DNA of 64,000 nt, taken from contig JAKCOZ010000032.1 of NCBI GenBank assembly GCA_022605955.1, positions 6,076,001-6,140,000 on the forward strand, read 5' to 3'. The stretch's first letter is position 1. The number at the start of each line of letters is the position of its first letter. The notes under the pieces were generated by a model that was given only the letters and a program-made list of their open reading frames with translations, had not been told where the DNA came from and did no database searches. Of the stretch, positions 25,995 to 38,100 are shown one piece after another. Source of the DNA: Rallus limicola. Lineage: Eukaryota > Chordata > Aves > Gruiformes > Rallidae. Both the position numbers and the translations under genes were made by a program.

Positions 25995-28900
25995 ACAGGG
26001 GCGATTTCCTTAATTCACTAACATCCAAATGTTGATACCATGAAGAAATGAAGGTTAAAATGTAGAACTGAAATGGTGTGGAAGGGTCTGACTGTACCTT
26101 GTTTGCAAGGCTGTTTGCATTCTAAACCTTTCCTTTGTCTTAATCAAGAATGTTCTACACAAAGGCTTCACACAAAGGTTAGTAATTTCTCACAGCAAAA
26201 TGCTGACATCTCTAATTTCATGTTATCAGCTGTTCTGGACACCCGTTTCTATTTCCCATAGTCTGTGACACATCAGAGGATAAAACAAAAGGGGTTTGAA
26301 ATAATGAATAAAGGTTTATAAAGTGTGTACAGGAGAAAACAGGCAGACAGCAGAGTCCATCTCTGTTACTAGATAGAAACTTTTATTCCATAACATGGCA
26401 GCCTTCAAAAACATGTATATTAACTGAAAGATAGCATAAAGCATAGGTTAGTAAACTCTAGATAAATTTTTTTTCATTTTTATATTATTTGAATGGGTGA
26501 TTAACCGGGGTACAATCTAACAAACACAGTTGTGCTGACAGCAGTCACCAGGCAGTGGCCAAGCATTGCTATTTTAATAATGGCTGGTCAACTGAAAATA
26601 GTTTCCTGCTTGTTATGACCATCAATAAGAAGATGGGGCAAGCACAATAGGAAACCCTCTGTGCTAAGGCACTTACAAGGAATAAATCCCTTCCCTGAAG
26701 TTAACTAGCTTTACTTTCTAGTTTTCACTGGATTTTGCATTACTGCAAAATACTGTACTATTTTACAAGTATCAGAAGGGACATCGGGACTTTGGAGGTG
26801 CAAGCATGCTCACCCATGGTTCTCTTGACCCCTGCAACTACAGAACTGCATTTTGGCAGATGTGATGCCAGTGGATGCAGCACTGGTAGCACTGAGTGGC
26901 AGGGAGTCCAAGCAGCCAAGTGGATGTCAGAGCCCACTGCCAGGCAGTCTTTCTCCAGGCCTTAAGATAGGCAGGATGTGGCTCCTCTGGCACAGGAAAG
27001 AAGGTTTGCTAAGAGAGGCAGCCAGAATAAAAAGTATGGCTTTAATACTCAAGACACATTTGAATTATTTAACTTACAGCAATCTGATTTGGAGACTAAA
27101 ATAACTTTTAAATGAAATAGCTACGTGTGTTACGGAAGGAAGCTCAGATTTGTGCTACACTCGCTGTTGTTTCATGGTGTGTACATTTATCACTCAATGT
27201 GTTAGGCCAGTTATAGCAAAAGCCTTTGCTAGGTAGGAATCCTACTGGGCACCTAACATTCTCTTCAAGTACACGGACATATCCCCACATGCTGGTCAGA
27301 GGACACATTGCACAATGGATGTCTGTTTAAGATGTACTTCACGGTGATTATTCACAGTTACTGCTCCGGTGGTCTTACAAACAAAGGGAAAAGGAAATTT
27401 GGAAGATGACAAATGAAACGTTTCCCTCTGTCTGTCACAGCTACTGCTAACCTGGTTTTGTATGCAGAGTGGAAAAGGCAGATCTCTCCCATCTCTCCTT
27501 CAAGTAACAAACCTGTGTATTTGCCGCCCTGAAAAGTGCTGCATCATTTGCCCTTTGGCAGCTGTGCAGCCATCTCATTTTCTCTCGGGATGGATTTCGT
27601 ATTTCTGGTTGGGATCTTTACTGGTAAACTTAGAACCACAAATCCTGAGAAGCCCTGTGGAACCTTACCTGTCTCGGTACACAAAGGAGCCTTTAATGGC
27701 TGGACCAAGATACACCGTTTGCTGTTTTGGGTTTTTTTAAAAAATACTTCTTCCCACTACAGGGAAAACTGACATTAAAGCTAGAACCTTTCTTACCCGT
27801 AATTAAAAACCCCTCGCTTGCTGTGAAGTATGCCTGGCCCTGGCCTTTTTTACTTCCTGACCTACCTCTGGGTGGGTCCCAGAACTACTACAGAGGGGCC
27901 ACTAAGTAAGGAAAACACATTGGGATTCCCAACCTGGGCCACATACACAAATTCCAGTGGATTTTCCTCTCAGTACCAAGCAAACTCCTAGGAAAAAAAG
28001 CTAAACCCCCTCCTCTCCCCAAAAAGTGTGTTGCATGTAAACTAACTATCTTTAGTTGCTCCACCAGAGGAGTGGCATCAGTGGAAAAAGCATTTTAACA
28101 TGCCCGACCCATGTATGCTCTGACGCTGAGGAAAGCTTGGGAGTGGAGCACTGAAAACGGCTCGGCAAACTGAAAATATTTCTGCCGGAGGGGTACAGCA
28201 ACCACCCCCACCCGCCCCAAAGCTGGTGCTGCACCCCTGCCTGGCGCTGCGGCACCACCATCTGGGCCACACCCCGGGGAAGAGGCCCGTTGCGTCACAA
28301 GTTAATGACAGGTAATTGGAGTATGAAGAACAGTTTGTTCCTGCTTCTCCCTGGCAGATCCAGTCCCTTCCCGCTGACTGATCCCCTTCTTTTCGTGCCC
28401 TCAGAGATCGAGCAGAGGCCTCTGCAGATCTCCGTAGGGGAAGGAACAGCAGTACCCGCCAAGTTTCTTAGCCGCTCTTCAAGGAAGGACTGCGCCGTCC
28501 CAAAGACCTCTTCTCAGCAAGCACGGAGGGAGTGATTTGCTCCAGAACGTACTACAGAACGTACGTTAACACATTTAATTATTCGTTTGCACATGGCGCT
28601 GTAACGCCAGAACGGCACCTCTCAACGCTGCTGCGCTTTGGGTGCTCACTTCTTCCCAAGCCAGGGACACATACGGCTGCAGCCGCCGCCCCGAATGCGC
28701 GCCAAGCTACCGGCCCCCTCCGGCGCCCGGCTCCGCTCTTCCCCGGCGCAGCGGGAGGAGGGCGCCGCTCCGGCTTCGGCCACTTCGCGGCCTTTCTTCT
28801 GCATTTCTTTTTGGATGGAAACTTCTCCATCAACTTCTTCGCGGCCCGGCCGGCGCCCCGCCGTGACTCCAGCGTTCGACCCCGCCACCCATCTTCTCCC

Positions 28901-29190
28901 CTCCCCTCCGCTCCCTTCCCCTCCCCTCCCCCCGAGCCCTGCTCGGCCCCGCCCCGGCTCCCACTCGCCGCCGGCGTCGCGGACCGCTGAACGACCGCGG
29001 CCACGGGCGCGGCTCCATAGCGTAAAGCGCCGGCCCGGACTCCCTCACCCCGCGGGCGGGCGGTGCCTGCCGCTGCCGAGGTCCGGGCTGGCGTCACGCC
29101 GCGCCGCCGCTGCGTCACTGCCCCCGACCACGAGGCCGGGGAGCGAGCGAGCGGCGAAGCGGGCGCGCTGCGGCCCCGCCTGCTGAGTCC

Positions 29191-29201
29191 GCGCCTGCGC
29201 A
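29191..29201 (+). promoter_or_regulatory. HERC4: NRF1-like site
   Basis: GCGCCTGCGCA differs at one central base from the NRF1 palindrome GCGCATGCGCA. It lies about 120 bases upstream of the preferred exon 1 donor. Confidence 0.4.
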
Positions 29202-29209
29202 GGAGCGGC

Positions 29210-29322
29210 GACCGGGCCCTGTCACCGCTCCGTGTGGGGGCCGCTCACGCCCTGGCGGTGGCCGGTAGGTCCCTGCGGCGGGCGGGCCGGGAACGGCGGA
29301 CCGGAGCGCCTCGCCGCAGCCG
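29210..29322 (+). other. HERC4: Candidate HERC4 untranslated exon 1 (5' limit unknown)
   Basis: A strong donor CCG/gtgagt lies at 29322/29323 inside the CpG island; a second candidate, CCG/gtaggt, lies at 29264/29265. The first coding exon begins with a clear acceptor at 31889/31890, so an upstream untranslated exon is required and this is the best site. The left limit given is arbitrary because the transcription start cannot be read from sequence. Confidence 0.45.
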
Positions 29323-30085
29323 GTGAGTTCCGCTGCGACGCGCCGCCGAACCTGCGCGGACGCTGCCGCCTTTCGGCGCCGCGGGGCGGACGGGAAAGTG
29401 GAGGGGGCCGCGCGCGGCCAGCGGGGCCCCACCGCGGAGCTGGCGGGACGGCGGCTGTGGGAGCGGAGCGGAGCTGGGCGGGGCGAGTGGCAGTGCCCGC
29501 GGGGAGGGCAGGGCAGGTGCGGAGCGGCCGGTGGGCCGGGGCGGTTTAGGACCGTTACGGGCGAGGGCGCGTAGCAGTTGCGGGGCGCGCCGAGGAGACC
29601 TCTGCGCCTGGCGCCGCCCCCTCGCAGCGGGCGGAGGCCCCGCTCCGACCTGCGCTCCTCCACCGGGGCCGGCCCGGCCCCGCCCGCGGCGCGGCCCCTT
29701 TCTCCTGACTCCCGAGCGACGGCGACGGCAGCGGCGGCCGGGGGGAGCTGTGCCCCAGGGAGGGGAGGGGAGAAGAAGAAGAGAGGGGGGGCGTTGAGCC
29801 CGTGCGGCAGGTTGGCTGCGTTTGGCAGGGTGCGGGCGGACGCGGGCGGCGTCCCGCTCGAGGGGGCGGCGGCGGGAGCGGGCGGTGCTGCCCTGGGGAG
29901 TGCCGGGCAAGCAGCCCGCCGCTGGGGCGCTTTAAGAGCGCGTCAGTGCCCGTGCAGAGCCCGATCCGGCCTGCGGGAAGCATCCAGACCCTTCCTGCGG
30001 CACCGTTACTCGCTCTCTGCTGGTAGAAAATGAGTTGGGTGTTTTCCCCTGCCGTCGGTGCTTGGCGTCGGCTTTGGACTGCTTT

Positions 30086-30093
30086 TGACGTCA
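30086..30093 (+). promoter_or_regulatory. HERC4: Perfect CRE palindrome
   Basis: TGACGTCA followed by CGCAC is an exact cAMP-response element (CREB/ATF). It lies just beyond the CpG island, about 760 bases inside the presumed first intron of HERC4. Confidence 0.5.
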
Positions 30094-30380
30094 CGCACGG
30101 TAGTACCCAGCAGCGGACAGCGTGAGTTGCCTTTCACGGCTACGGGCAGGGATAGAATAGTGCCGTGATTCGAGATCAAAGTACAAAACTTCGTTGGCTG
30201 CTGACTCTTGAAAGAAAGAAGCAAGCCAAGCCCCTCGCCTTCTATGGAAAAGCCAGCCTTTCAACAGAAAGCACTTACCTGCTTTTTTTTCTTTGCCCCG
30301 CTGGAGGTGGAGTTAAACCCTGGCTAGGGAAATCCCGAAGCGCTGTAATCACACGTCTTCTCTACCTTCTTGTGTTTCAG

Positions 30381-30547
30381 GTCGAAGCTTGCGTTGCAGT
30401 CACTGCCACGGCTGTGTGAGATTTGCTGTTGTGTAGCTATGTCTTAACCGAAGACGCCTTCATTTCGATGTCCCCTTCTGAATGTGGTAGGGTATAGCTA
30501 GTGAATAGCTAGGGAAATACTTGATCATGCGTCACCTCCTGAGATAG
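30381..30547 (+). other. HERC4: Possible alternative untranslated exon of HERC4
   Basis: A textbook acceptor (a long pyrimidine stretch ending GTGTTTCAG) precedes 30381, and a donor-like ATAG/gtaaac follows at 30547/30548. The segment has no recognised coding content. It may be an alternative 5' UTR exon or a cryptic acceptor. Confidence 0.25.
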
Positions 30548-30766
30548 GTAAACAGAATGAAATATATTTTAAGCTGCTTGGGGTTCTTTTTGTTTGGGTT
30601 TTGGTTATTTTTTGTTTTAATGAGGTCCCAGAAATAGGCATCTTGTTCGCTGCGTTTTGACTTTTGCAGAGGAAAATAGTTCATCCCGTTGTGTCGGCAA
30701 GAATTCTGGCCTCCTTTGCTTTATGTAACATTTGGATGCTAACTGATGGCTTGCTCCTCTGAGAGA

Positions 30767-30808
30767 ACTGCCATTTGTACAGTTCTGGATTAGAGATTAG
30801 AGAAGTTT
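30767..30808 (+). repeat. Dispersed duplication, copy 1
   Basis: A 42-base segment, from ACTGCCATTTGTACAGTTCT to AGAGAAGTTT, that recurs 773 bases downstream at 31540-31588. Confidence 0.85.
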
Positions 30809-31539
30809 AATGAATGTTTAGGCAGTTTATATACGTGTCGTGACCCTGCAGAATGCAAGACTTGGTAGTGCATTGTATTCCACGTTCCGCTGTTCGTGCT
30901 GTCTTCCAAATAATGGTCACAGGTGACAATTTGTAGCAGTTTTACACTGTGTAACATGAATTTTTAAGTGGCTCTGAAAACATGGGGAAACTTATTGTCG
31001 CAGAAGTGTAGTGAATAGTAATAGTGAAACCGTCATAAAGCCTTCATCGTCCACAAGATGGAAAAGAAAAGCAAATTGTAGCTTTGTATCTGTTCCAGAT
31101 AGGTACAGGGTCTGTCAGCACGCATACTGGTAAGGGCAGTTTAGGCATTAGGGATGGGGGTTCACATGGGGGGAGTCTGTATACCTAGCCTCCTGTTACC
31201 ACAGCGTAACTGTGAAGCTGTAACCTGTGTTGATTGCAGTGCAAGTCTGGGGACCTGACTTCCAGCTGTTTATTTTCTTCCAGATTTTAACTTCACTTGA
31301 CTCATGGTTGTTTAAGTGTAATGACTGACACATTGCATTATTCTTTGTGTTGCATAACTGGATTGATCAGAGATGACCAATTTTTTCCAAGCTATGAGTC
31401 AAGTGTTGTTTCGGGGGATGAGCTTGAGGCTGTAGGCAGTGCTTTTGGGAGTCATGCAGCTCCTTGCGTAGAGAAACCAGCCTGTACTGTCTCCTTAAAA
31501 GATATTTGAGGTCATTTCCACTGGCTAGAATTGGCTGTG

Positions 31540-31588
31540 ACTGCCATTTGTACAGTTCTGGATTAGGGATTAGAGATTAGAGAAGTTT
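31540..31588 (+). repeat. Dispersed duplication, copy 2
   Basis: Matches 30767-30808 except for seven extra bases that add one more GGATTAG/AGATTAG-like unit in the middle. The flanks do not match. Confidence 0.85.
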
Positions 31589-31889
31589 TGTGAAGAATAG
31601 TAGTATAAGTGTTTCATACAAAGCTTTATAGAACCCAGCAGGCTCTATATCTAGGAACTATCTGGATTCCAGACACAACTTAAAAGTTGTATCTGGAATG
31701 GGAAGGAAAACATTTTGCTGCAGAGTTAATGTAAATCCTGTCCAAGAAAGCAACCCACACTTAAAAGTTGCTCAGTGTTTCAATACATTGGTATATAGAA
31801 AATGAATGTGTGGATTATTTGCTATATAGAGGATAACATAAGCATTAACTAAAAATACTGTATGTTTTCTTTTTTTTTTTTTTTAACAG

Positions 31890-32181
31890 CTACACAGAAG
31901 GGATATTCTAGAAAAGCAAAGTCAGAAGATCTGTATGATCAAGAGAAGTATAAACATGTTGTGCTGGGGAAATGCATCTTTTGGACAGCTTGGATTGGGT
32001 GGAATTGATGAAGAGATTGTTTTAGAACCCAGAAAAAGTGACTTTTTCTTAAATAAAAGGGTCAGAGATGTAGGATGTGGACTGAGACATACTGTTTTTG
32101 TCCTGGATGATGGGACTGTTTATACGTGTGGATGCAACGATCTAGGACAGCTAGGGCATGAGAAAGCCAGGAAAAGGCCAG
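31890..32181 (+). CDS. HERC4: HERC4 exon 2 (first coding): 5' UTR and residues 1-75
   Basis: Coding starts at 31956. It encodes RCC1 repeat 1 ([16 protein letters not shown]) and most of repeat 2 ([15 protein letters not shown]). The donor is G/gtaagt after HEKARKRP. The frame is open from the acceptor through the start, so the 5' UTR part has no stop. The following intron (2768 bp) holds nothing recognised beyond homopolymers; open reading into it is not real coding. Confidence 0.95.
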
Positions 32182-35100
32182 GTAAGTTTCACAGGAATGA
32201 ATTGCAGCGAGTACCTGTGGTTGTGCCTGTGTTTTTGTTTTGTTATGCTACATCAAACCCAGGACTGCCGGTGTCTCTGCATGTGCTGAGTTGTATGCAC
32301 AGTAGTTCTTCCAAGAATGGACGGATTTTTAACTTGAAAAGCATTCCTTTGCTTGGATTGCATCTTGTGACAGTTGGAAACAACCAACTATGAAACATGG
32401 CCGTCCCCACATATTTTTGGCTGCTCTGCAGCTGGACAGTGCTGCTATTTTTCTTTATTTCCAGTGTGGAATCTGTGTACCTGAGGTCATGGGAGACTCA
32501 GTGCCTGTTTTTAATCTCAAGGGGAGGTGACCTGCTTCAAGACATGGATTAGCGTTGTGCTGTATGTGTGGGGGTCTGAATGCTGGGGTATGGTAGCAAT
32601 TAATAGTTGGCATAGCATAGTCAAGAAACATGCTATGTGTTTTTTAGCTGTCTCATATGTGATATTGACCAGGTCTGATTAAGGCAGTGTTCTTAGTTTT
32701 CTTTTCTTTTTTTGTTCCCTCCCCCCCAAGAACTAAAACTTGAAACAAAAGGCTTTTCATCACATGTAGTGCTACAGGATGAGGATTTGGAAAAGCCTAT
32801 GGGATGCAATCTAAAACTTCCTTGGGCTTTTTTCTTCCTATCTGTTAGATGTGTGTCCCTGCTTCCTGCTAGTGCAGTTCCCTAGCAGAAGTGGGTAAAC
32901 ATCTTGCAGGGACTGCAGAGGAGTGTGCACATGGGCTCCCTTCAGAGCTGTGCGTGTGAGTCATATCTGCGTGCTGCTGAGAGATATGGAACAGTGCTTC
33001 TGACAGTGCTTACAGCATAACCTAAGCAAATGGAAAAGCCTTAGTAAGAGTTTATTCTAATCACTGTTACAGCAGTTTTATGAGTTACTTGGCACAATAA
33101 TTGATCTGCCAATATTGCATGGGGAAATAAGGCATTATGCAGGATTTCAGTAGTTTTCCTTTATTCAGAGTTTTGGATTTGGTACTGAGGAAAGATTTTT
33201 CATGTAGTTGATAGGTAGCTTTTAAAACTAATTTGGGCTTTCATTGGGAAACAGTAAATGGATATTAAACCTGATAAACTTGATTCTTCCACAAGCATTT
33301 GTTTCATGAACATGAATAGAAACTCAGCTTGTCAAACTTGACTCTGGAATGCTTGTCACCCCCTGAGAAAATGATGCTGAGCTGTCTTCTAAAAGTTACA
33401 ATAAAAATACCTGACTTTGAATTTTTGTGGTATTTTAAACAAGCCTTGTACGAGCTTGTGTATGTAATGGACAAACACCTACTGTAAATCTTTTTGGAAC
33501 TTGCTGAGACACAGCAGTCATAAGGAGTGTAACCTGCTCCTCCCTGATCTTTCTTTCACCAGGAGGTTACTGACCGTATCTCTGAATGTTCTCACATGAA
33601 GTCAGTGCATAGGAGTAGCTGTACTTGTGCAGTCTGAAGAGGCTCATCTTCACAAAAGGGTGGATTTCTGCTATCTGAAGATCACTTTTGCCACTTCAGT
33701 GTCACCAGTGACACTGTTTAGCCGTGCCTTCCCTCTTTCCTCCCCACAGAGCTCTGCTTGCCATAGAGATTGCATGAAGGCTCCTTAATCCGTGTTGGGC
33801 AAAGTCAGCCCAGCTAGTTTAGCAGCTGGTGATCTAATGTGCGTGCTGGTGCCTGAGCTGTAGAGTGCTTACGTGATGATCCCTTCCCCTGGTGGAGCTG
33901 TGGAGGCTGTAATGGGCTGAATTGGGGTGGTAACCTCTTCAATCAGACCAGCTGTTTTAAAAAATTAACTTAGGTCTGTTCCCTGTGTTACCTTATTTTG
34001 GAAGCTGAGTGCTAATTAGCTGTTAGATAATTGATTTAGGCTACCCTAGCCTGTGTTTACAGTGCAGTTACATTGATGCTACACAAGCTTTATTCAGGGC
34101 TTTGCTGTTCTTAGGTAGGAATAGAATTCAAGTGTTTGAAAACTGGGCATAAAATGTCCAAGCAGGCTCTTATTGGAGGGGGCTGTTGAAAATTTCAGCC
34201 TTAGTGACAGACCCTGGTGACACTTCTCTGCTCTACTCTTGCTAAAATATAAACATTAAGACTTCTGATTGCAAGTAAGAAGTATGAAAGAAAACTTTGA
34301 GTTTTTCCAAATGTATTTAAAGGTATTGATGCAGGCTACTGTAAAAAAAAAAAAAAAGGAAAGAAAATCATAGATATTTTAGTGTTTGCTATTCAAAGAT
34401 GTGCACTGTATATCTAGAAAAATTACCCTTTAGGATCTTTTCTACAGTATTTTGCATTATAAAGAGGACATTGTGTTGCTCATTGCAAAATCAGTAGCTT
34501 TAGTCTTTAATTTGCCCTGCCTTGTTTTGCAGGCTTTTTTGTTAATAATGAATAGGTGAATTTAATTTGCTGTGGTGGAATGTTTTCCTCTTACATAATG
34601 TCTACACGTGTAGTCATTTGACAATAATCTATTTGACCTTAATGTTAATTGAGTTTCTGCACTCATTTTCAGATGGCAAGATTAGAAGGAACTGTGATGA
34701 TCAAGCTGCAGTTTTTGTGCACTTCTGCGTATTGCTCCAGATACAGTTGTTGTTTGGTTACCTTGGGGTGTCAGGTTTAACTCCTCCTAGAATAGCATGC
34801 TTACAATTTTAAATAAAGGATGTTTTGGTAACCATCTGGGCTTGCTTTGCTTTCATTTCCATTGATATCGTAGTACAGACTGTAACTTTGTTGAACAGCA
34901 CTAGCTTGTTAGTTAATAAACTAACTTTTTATTTCTCTTTTATTTTTAGAGCATGTTGGTGCACTGGATGCCCAAAATATTGTAGCTGTATCATGTGGAG
35001 AAGCCCACACTCTTGCATTAAATGACAAGGGTCAGGTATATGCTTGGGGTCTGGCTACTGATGGACAGCTTGGCTTGCCTGGAACAGAGGAATGCATCAG

Positions 35101-38100
35101 AGTGCCCAGGTTAAAAATAATTATATGAAGTTATTATTATTTTTTTAAATTCTGCTTAAATCACATTAGACTAATACACTGTTTATAAAGTGTATTTAGC
35201 TATGGCATTTGCATGATAGTGAGAGTTTCCTCTCTCAAAAAGTCCCCTTAAGTGAAATGTGTTCTTTGTTTGGGGGTTTTTTTAATAGTCATTAGTAAGA
35301 ATGAGTTAGGCTTGAAAAGTAGAATGGGTATTTTAGGAATACAAATTGGGATTGGTAACTGCCATTGAGGAGAAGTAGAATGTTAAGCTTTCAAACCAGT
35401 TGTGGGAGTACCTAGCTACCTTTATCTAATCTTTGTACTTCAGCTTTCACCCTGAGGTTTCTTAGCTGTGGTGGAATAACACGCCTTCTAGTTAGGAAAA
35501 TGAATGCTAGCCAGATTCACTTGCTTGTTTTCAGAACGCTGTAAGCATTCCAGCTAGCTCAAGTCCACGTTTTCACTGTGATGAAAGGTTCACTGCAATC
35601 TGTGGAACTGTGTGCAGGAGTAAGTGTGTATGTTTGCAGGCTGGAGGTTTTCCTTTTGAGTTTTCTTTTTTACATGGGAAAAAGACACATGAAAGTAACA
35701 ATTCCTTGTAATATTTGTAATTTAGAAGTTTATCATGGCTGTCTGTGACACTTAAATATGAAAGATACAAATAACTAATATAAAGTTACATTCCTGTATC
35801 AAATTCAGAAGCCCACAGGCCTTTTGGAATCTCCTGGTTTTCTCACCAAAAGATGAAGCATACTAGGTTTATGCACATGTGTATCTGTATTTATTTGCCA
35901 CTTCTTTATAATGTTGTGCAGTACTTAATACCTCTAAACTGAAGTTTTGATTGAAGTTAATGTTAGTAGAGATGAAAAATTGAGTGCTCAGATTTTAACA
36001 GAAAGTAGTTCAGTCTTTAATATTGATATGAGGAAGACTGTAAAACTTTTTGAAAACCAGGAAGTAAGAAATATTTTCTTCTTGCATTCATTATGGTCTT
36101 CTACTGACTTTATTAATTTGAAAATAAGACAGAACCTGTCCTTGAAGGCATTAGAAAAGAAGCAGTTTTGACTTAAGACTGTACTGAATAGCTTTTCATT
36201 AAAGTTGGGATATTTAAAATAGTCTGACATACTTCAGTGAAAAGGATTCACTTTTTGTATATTACTCCTTGGTGTGACTTTTTGTATTTCATACCATGAC
36301 CTGGTAGCTTAATTCTATGGTTTTTTTTTTAAATCCCAATAGAAATATTAAAAGCTTATCAGAGATCCAAATTGTGCAAGTTGCTTGTGGCTACTATCAC
36401 TCGCTAGCACTCTCAAAAGGTAAGCCAAATTCTATTGAAGTTTTCTGCCATTTCTTGCCAGGTAGTTCTGAAGGTTTCAACATTTATTTTGTCTTTTTTT
36501 TAAAAAAAGGTTGGTTGGTTTCTTTGCATTGTGCTACCACGTAACACAGATGGGATTTTGAGTTGGTAGGAGTGTAATTCAGTGACGGAAGCTTTGATTT
36601 AAAGAAAACCCTAAATGTACAAACAAGTGCTGTGGTTTTTTTTACTGAAACCTTTTTGCTCCTTATCATCTTGCTTTGATGTAACTTCCATTTGAAATTA
36701 ATTTCTGCTTTTCTTCTTTTTGATCCCATTTCTTTTTTGGCCTGCTACCATGCTGCTTTGTCACTAGTCTTTTAACCCATAACTTCAAGTTATGGAGGCT
36801 TGCAAGGCAACAGCTTCCTTATCTGCCTTTCTGCTTGAAAGCCTCTGTTTTATTAGTGCTTCTATAGTCATAACCCACCTTTTGAAAGGTTTAAACATCC
36901 ACCTTCAAAATTTTTATGGGTCTAGTTAGTATAGGTATCCAGAAATTAATGTGCATTTAAGTTTGCTGCTGCTTTGTTTTATCATGGCAAAGGAGAGCTG
37001 CAGCCAAGACTTCCATTTGGAAGCTCAGTGGCAGCTTAGTAACACAAACCCAAGATTGTGAAGTTTGACAGTGTTTCTTAACAGCCTGTGGTTAAATCAT
37101 AAACTAAATAAGCTGTGGGGAAGGATGTACTAATTGTATGCTGAGGGACTTCTTTTTCTTTAAATAGAAGTTTATACTGACTTTGTGCTTTTGTTCTGCA
37201 TGGGACTTTTCATGAGCTGGTATTGAGTGTTTTCTGTGCCATTATGTATTTCCAGGTGTCTTTGCCATTGTAACCTAATGAAATCCCTTTGGTTTTGGAA
37301 CAGACAGGCAAAGATACACACATAACCCTTTGCCTGGGTTAAGATGAGCAGTAGAATGTGGGGGAGTGTCAGAACTACACTGTTACACATTCTGTTGGTC
37401 AGAGGTGCAGGAGCATAATAGGAGTTTGTAATTTAGAATTCAGTGTTCTAAGTAGTTATCAGCCTCAAGTGCAGTATCACCTTCCTGCTGCCAATTGTGA
37501 ATTTGCCACTCTGTGTTTCTGTTGCTCACTTGCATTGTAGAGTGTTGGAGCTTGTTTTGTTTTGATTTTGATTTTTTTTTTTTCCTGGGTGGAAGAGAAC
37601 CTCCAGAAATAAGTGCAACGTAGAAAGATTAGGGCCTGAAAAATAGACCCACGTAGGGAGGAAAATGGGATGAACTTACTTGAATTGGGCATTTTAAGAG
37701 GAGACTCTGTAGTATTTTGGATCTATCTATGGATTATTGATCAGGTGGGTTAGTTCATGAGATTATAAATGATTGGTATAGGATCTCTCTGGTGTTAGGA
37801 AGATTGCTTTGTATAAAAGTGGTGGTTTGTTGTTAGCTTTTTTTGGTTTTGTCTGGTTAGTTTTGTTGGGGTTTTTTTTTTTTTTTTTTGTCGTTGTTGT
37901 TTAAATAAGTAAATAAATTTTTTAAAAAATCTGAGCCACCTGTATCCCAGGGGATGGGTTTCATGGTTTTCCACCTTGATAAAACTGTTACTGGAAAGAT
38001 GGAGGTTGGACAAACATAAGAAACATTGCTCTTCAGAGGTAACTTTACCTCTAAAGATTGAATAAAGATGCATTTGAGATGTCAGCAAAACCCAAATCTA

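Larger units (their letters stand above)
20225..28639. other. Gene-poor DNA between MYPN and HERC4, part 3
   Basis: No gene is recognised. It contains a small antisense CR1 fragment (21300-21350) and a GT/CTGT repeat (25971-25994). The longest open frame (25342-25785, minus strand, 147 codons) resembles no family I know. GC content rises from about 28.1 kb toward the HERC4 promoter. Confidence 0.55.
28640..29960 (+). promoter_or_regulatory. HERC4: CpG-island promoter of HERC4
   Basis: An abrupt GC- and CpG-rich block of about 1.3 kb, unlike the AT-rich flanks. It holds GC boxes (CCCCGCCC type at about 28946 and 29685; GGGCGGGG type near 29477) and an NRF1-like site at 29191-29201. A CRE-like GCGTCAC occurs at about 29092 and again at about 29112. 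No TATA box is evident, as expected for a housekeeping gene. The long open frames on both strands here come from the scarcity of stop codons in GC-rich DNA and are not genes. The island could fire in both directions, but the nearest minus-strand gene start I can see is the MYPN exon 26 kb away. Confidence 0.8.
29323..31889 (+). other. HERC4: HERC4 presumed intron 1
   Basis: Holds the 3' half of the CpG island, the CRE at 30086-30093, the possible untranslated exon at 30381-30547 and a dispersed duplication (30767-30808 and 31540-31588). It ends in a pyrimidine tract of about 15 T and AACAG. Confidence 0.5.

Noticed and set aside
28532..30094. Many long overlapping open frames (up to 221 codons) on both strands
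   Set aside because: They lie in the CpG island, where stop codons are rare. Their products are low-complexity Arg/Pro/Gly/Ala-rich in every frame and match no family I know.
31935..32393. 152-codon single open frame starting at HERC4 exon 2
   Set aside because: Its second half reads through a good donor at 32182 into the intron. The true continuation is exon 3 at 34950, which restores the RCC1 repeat.
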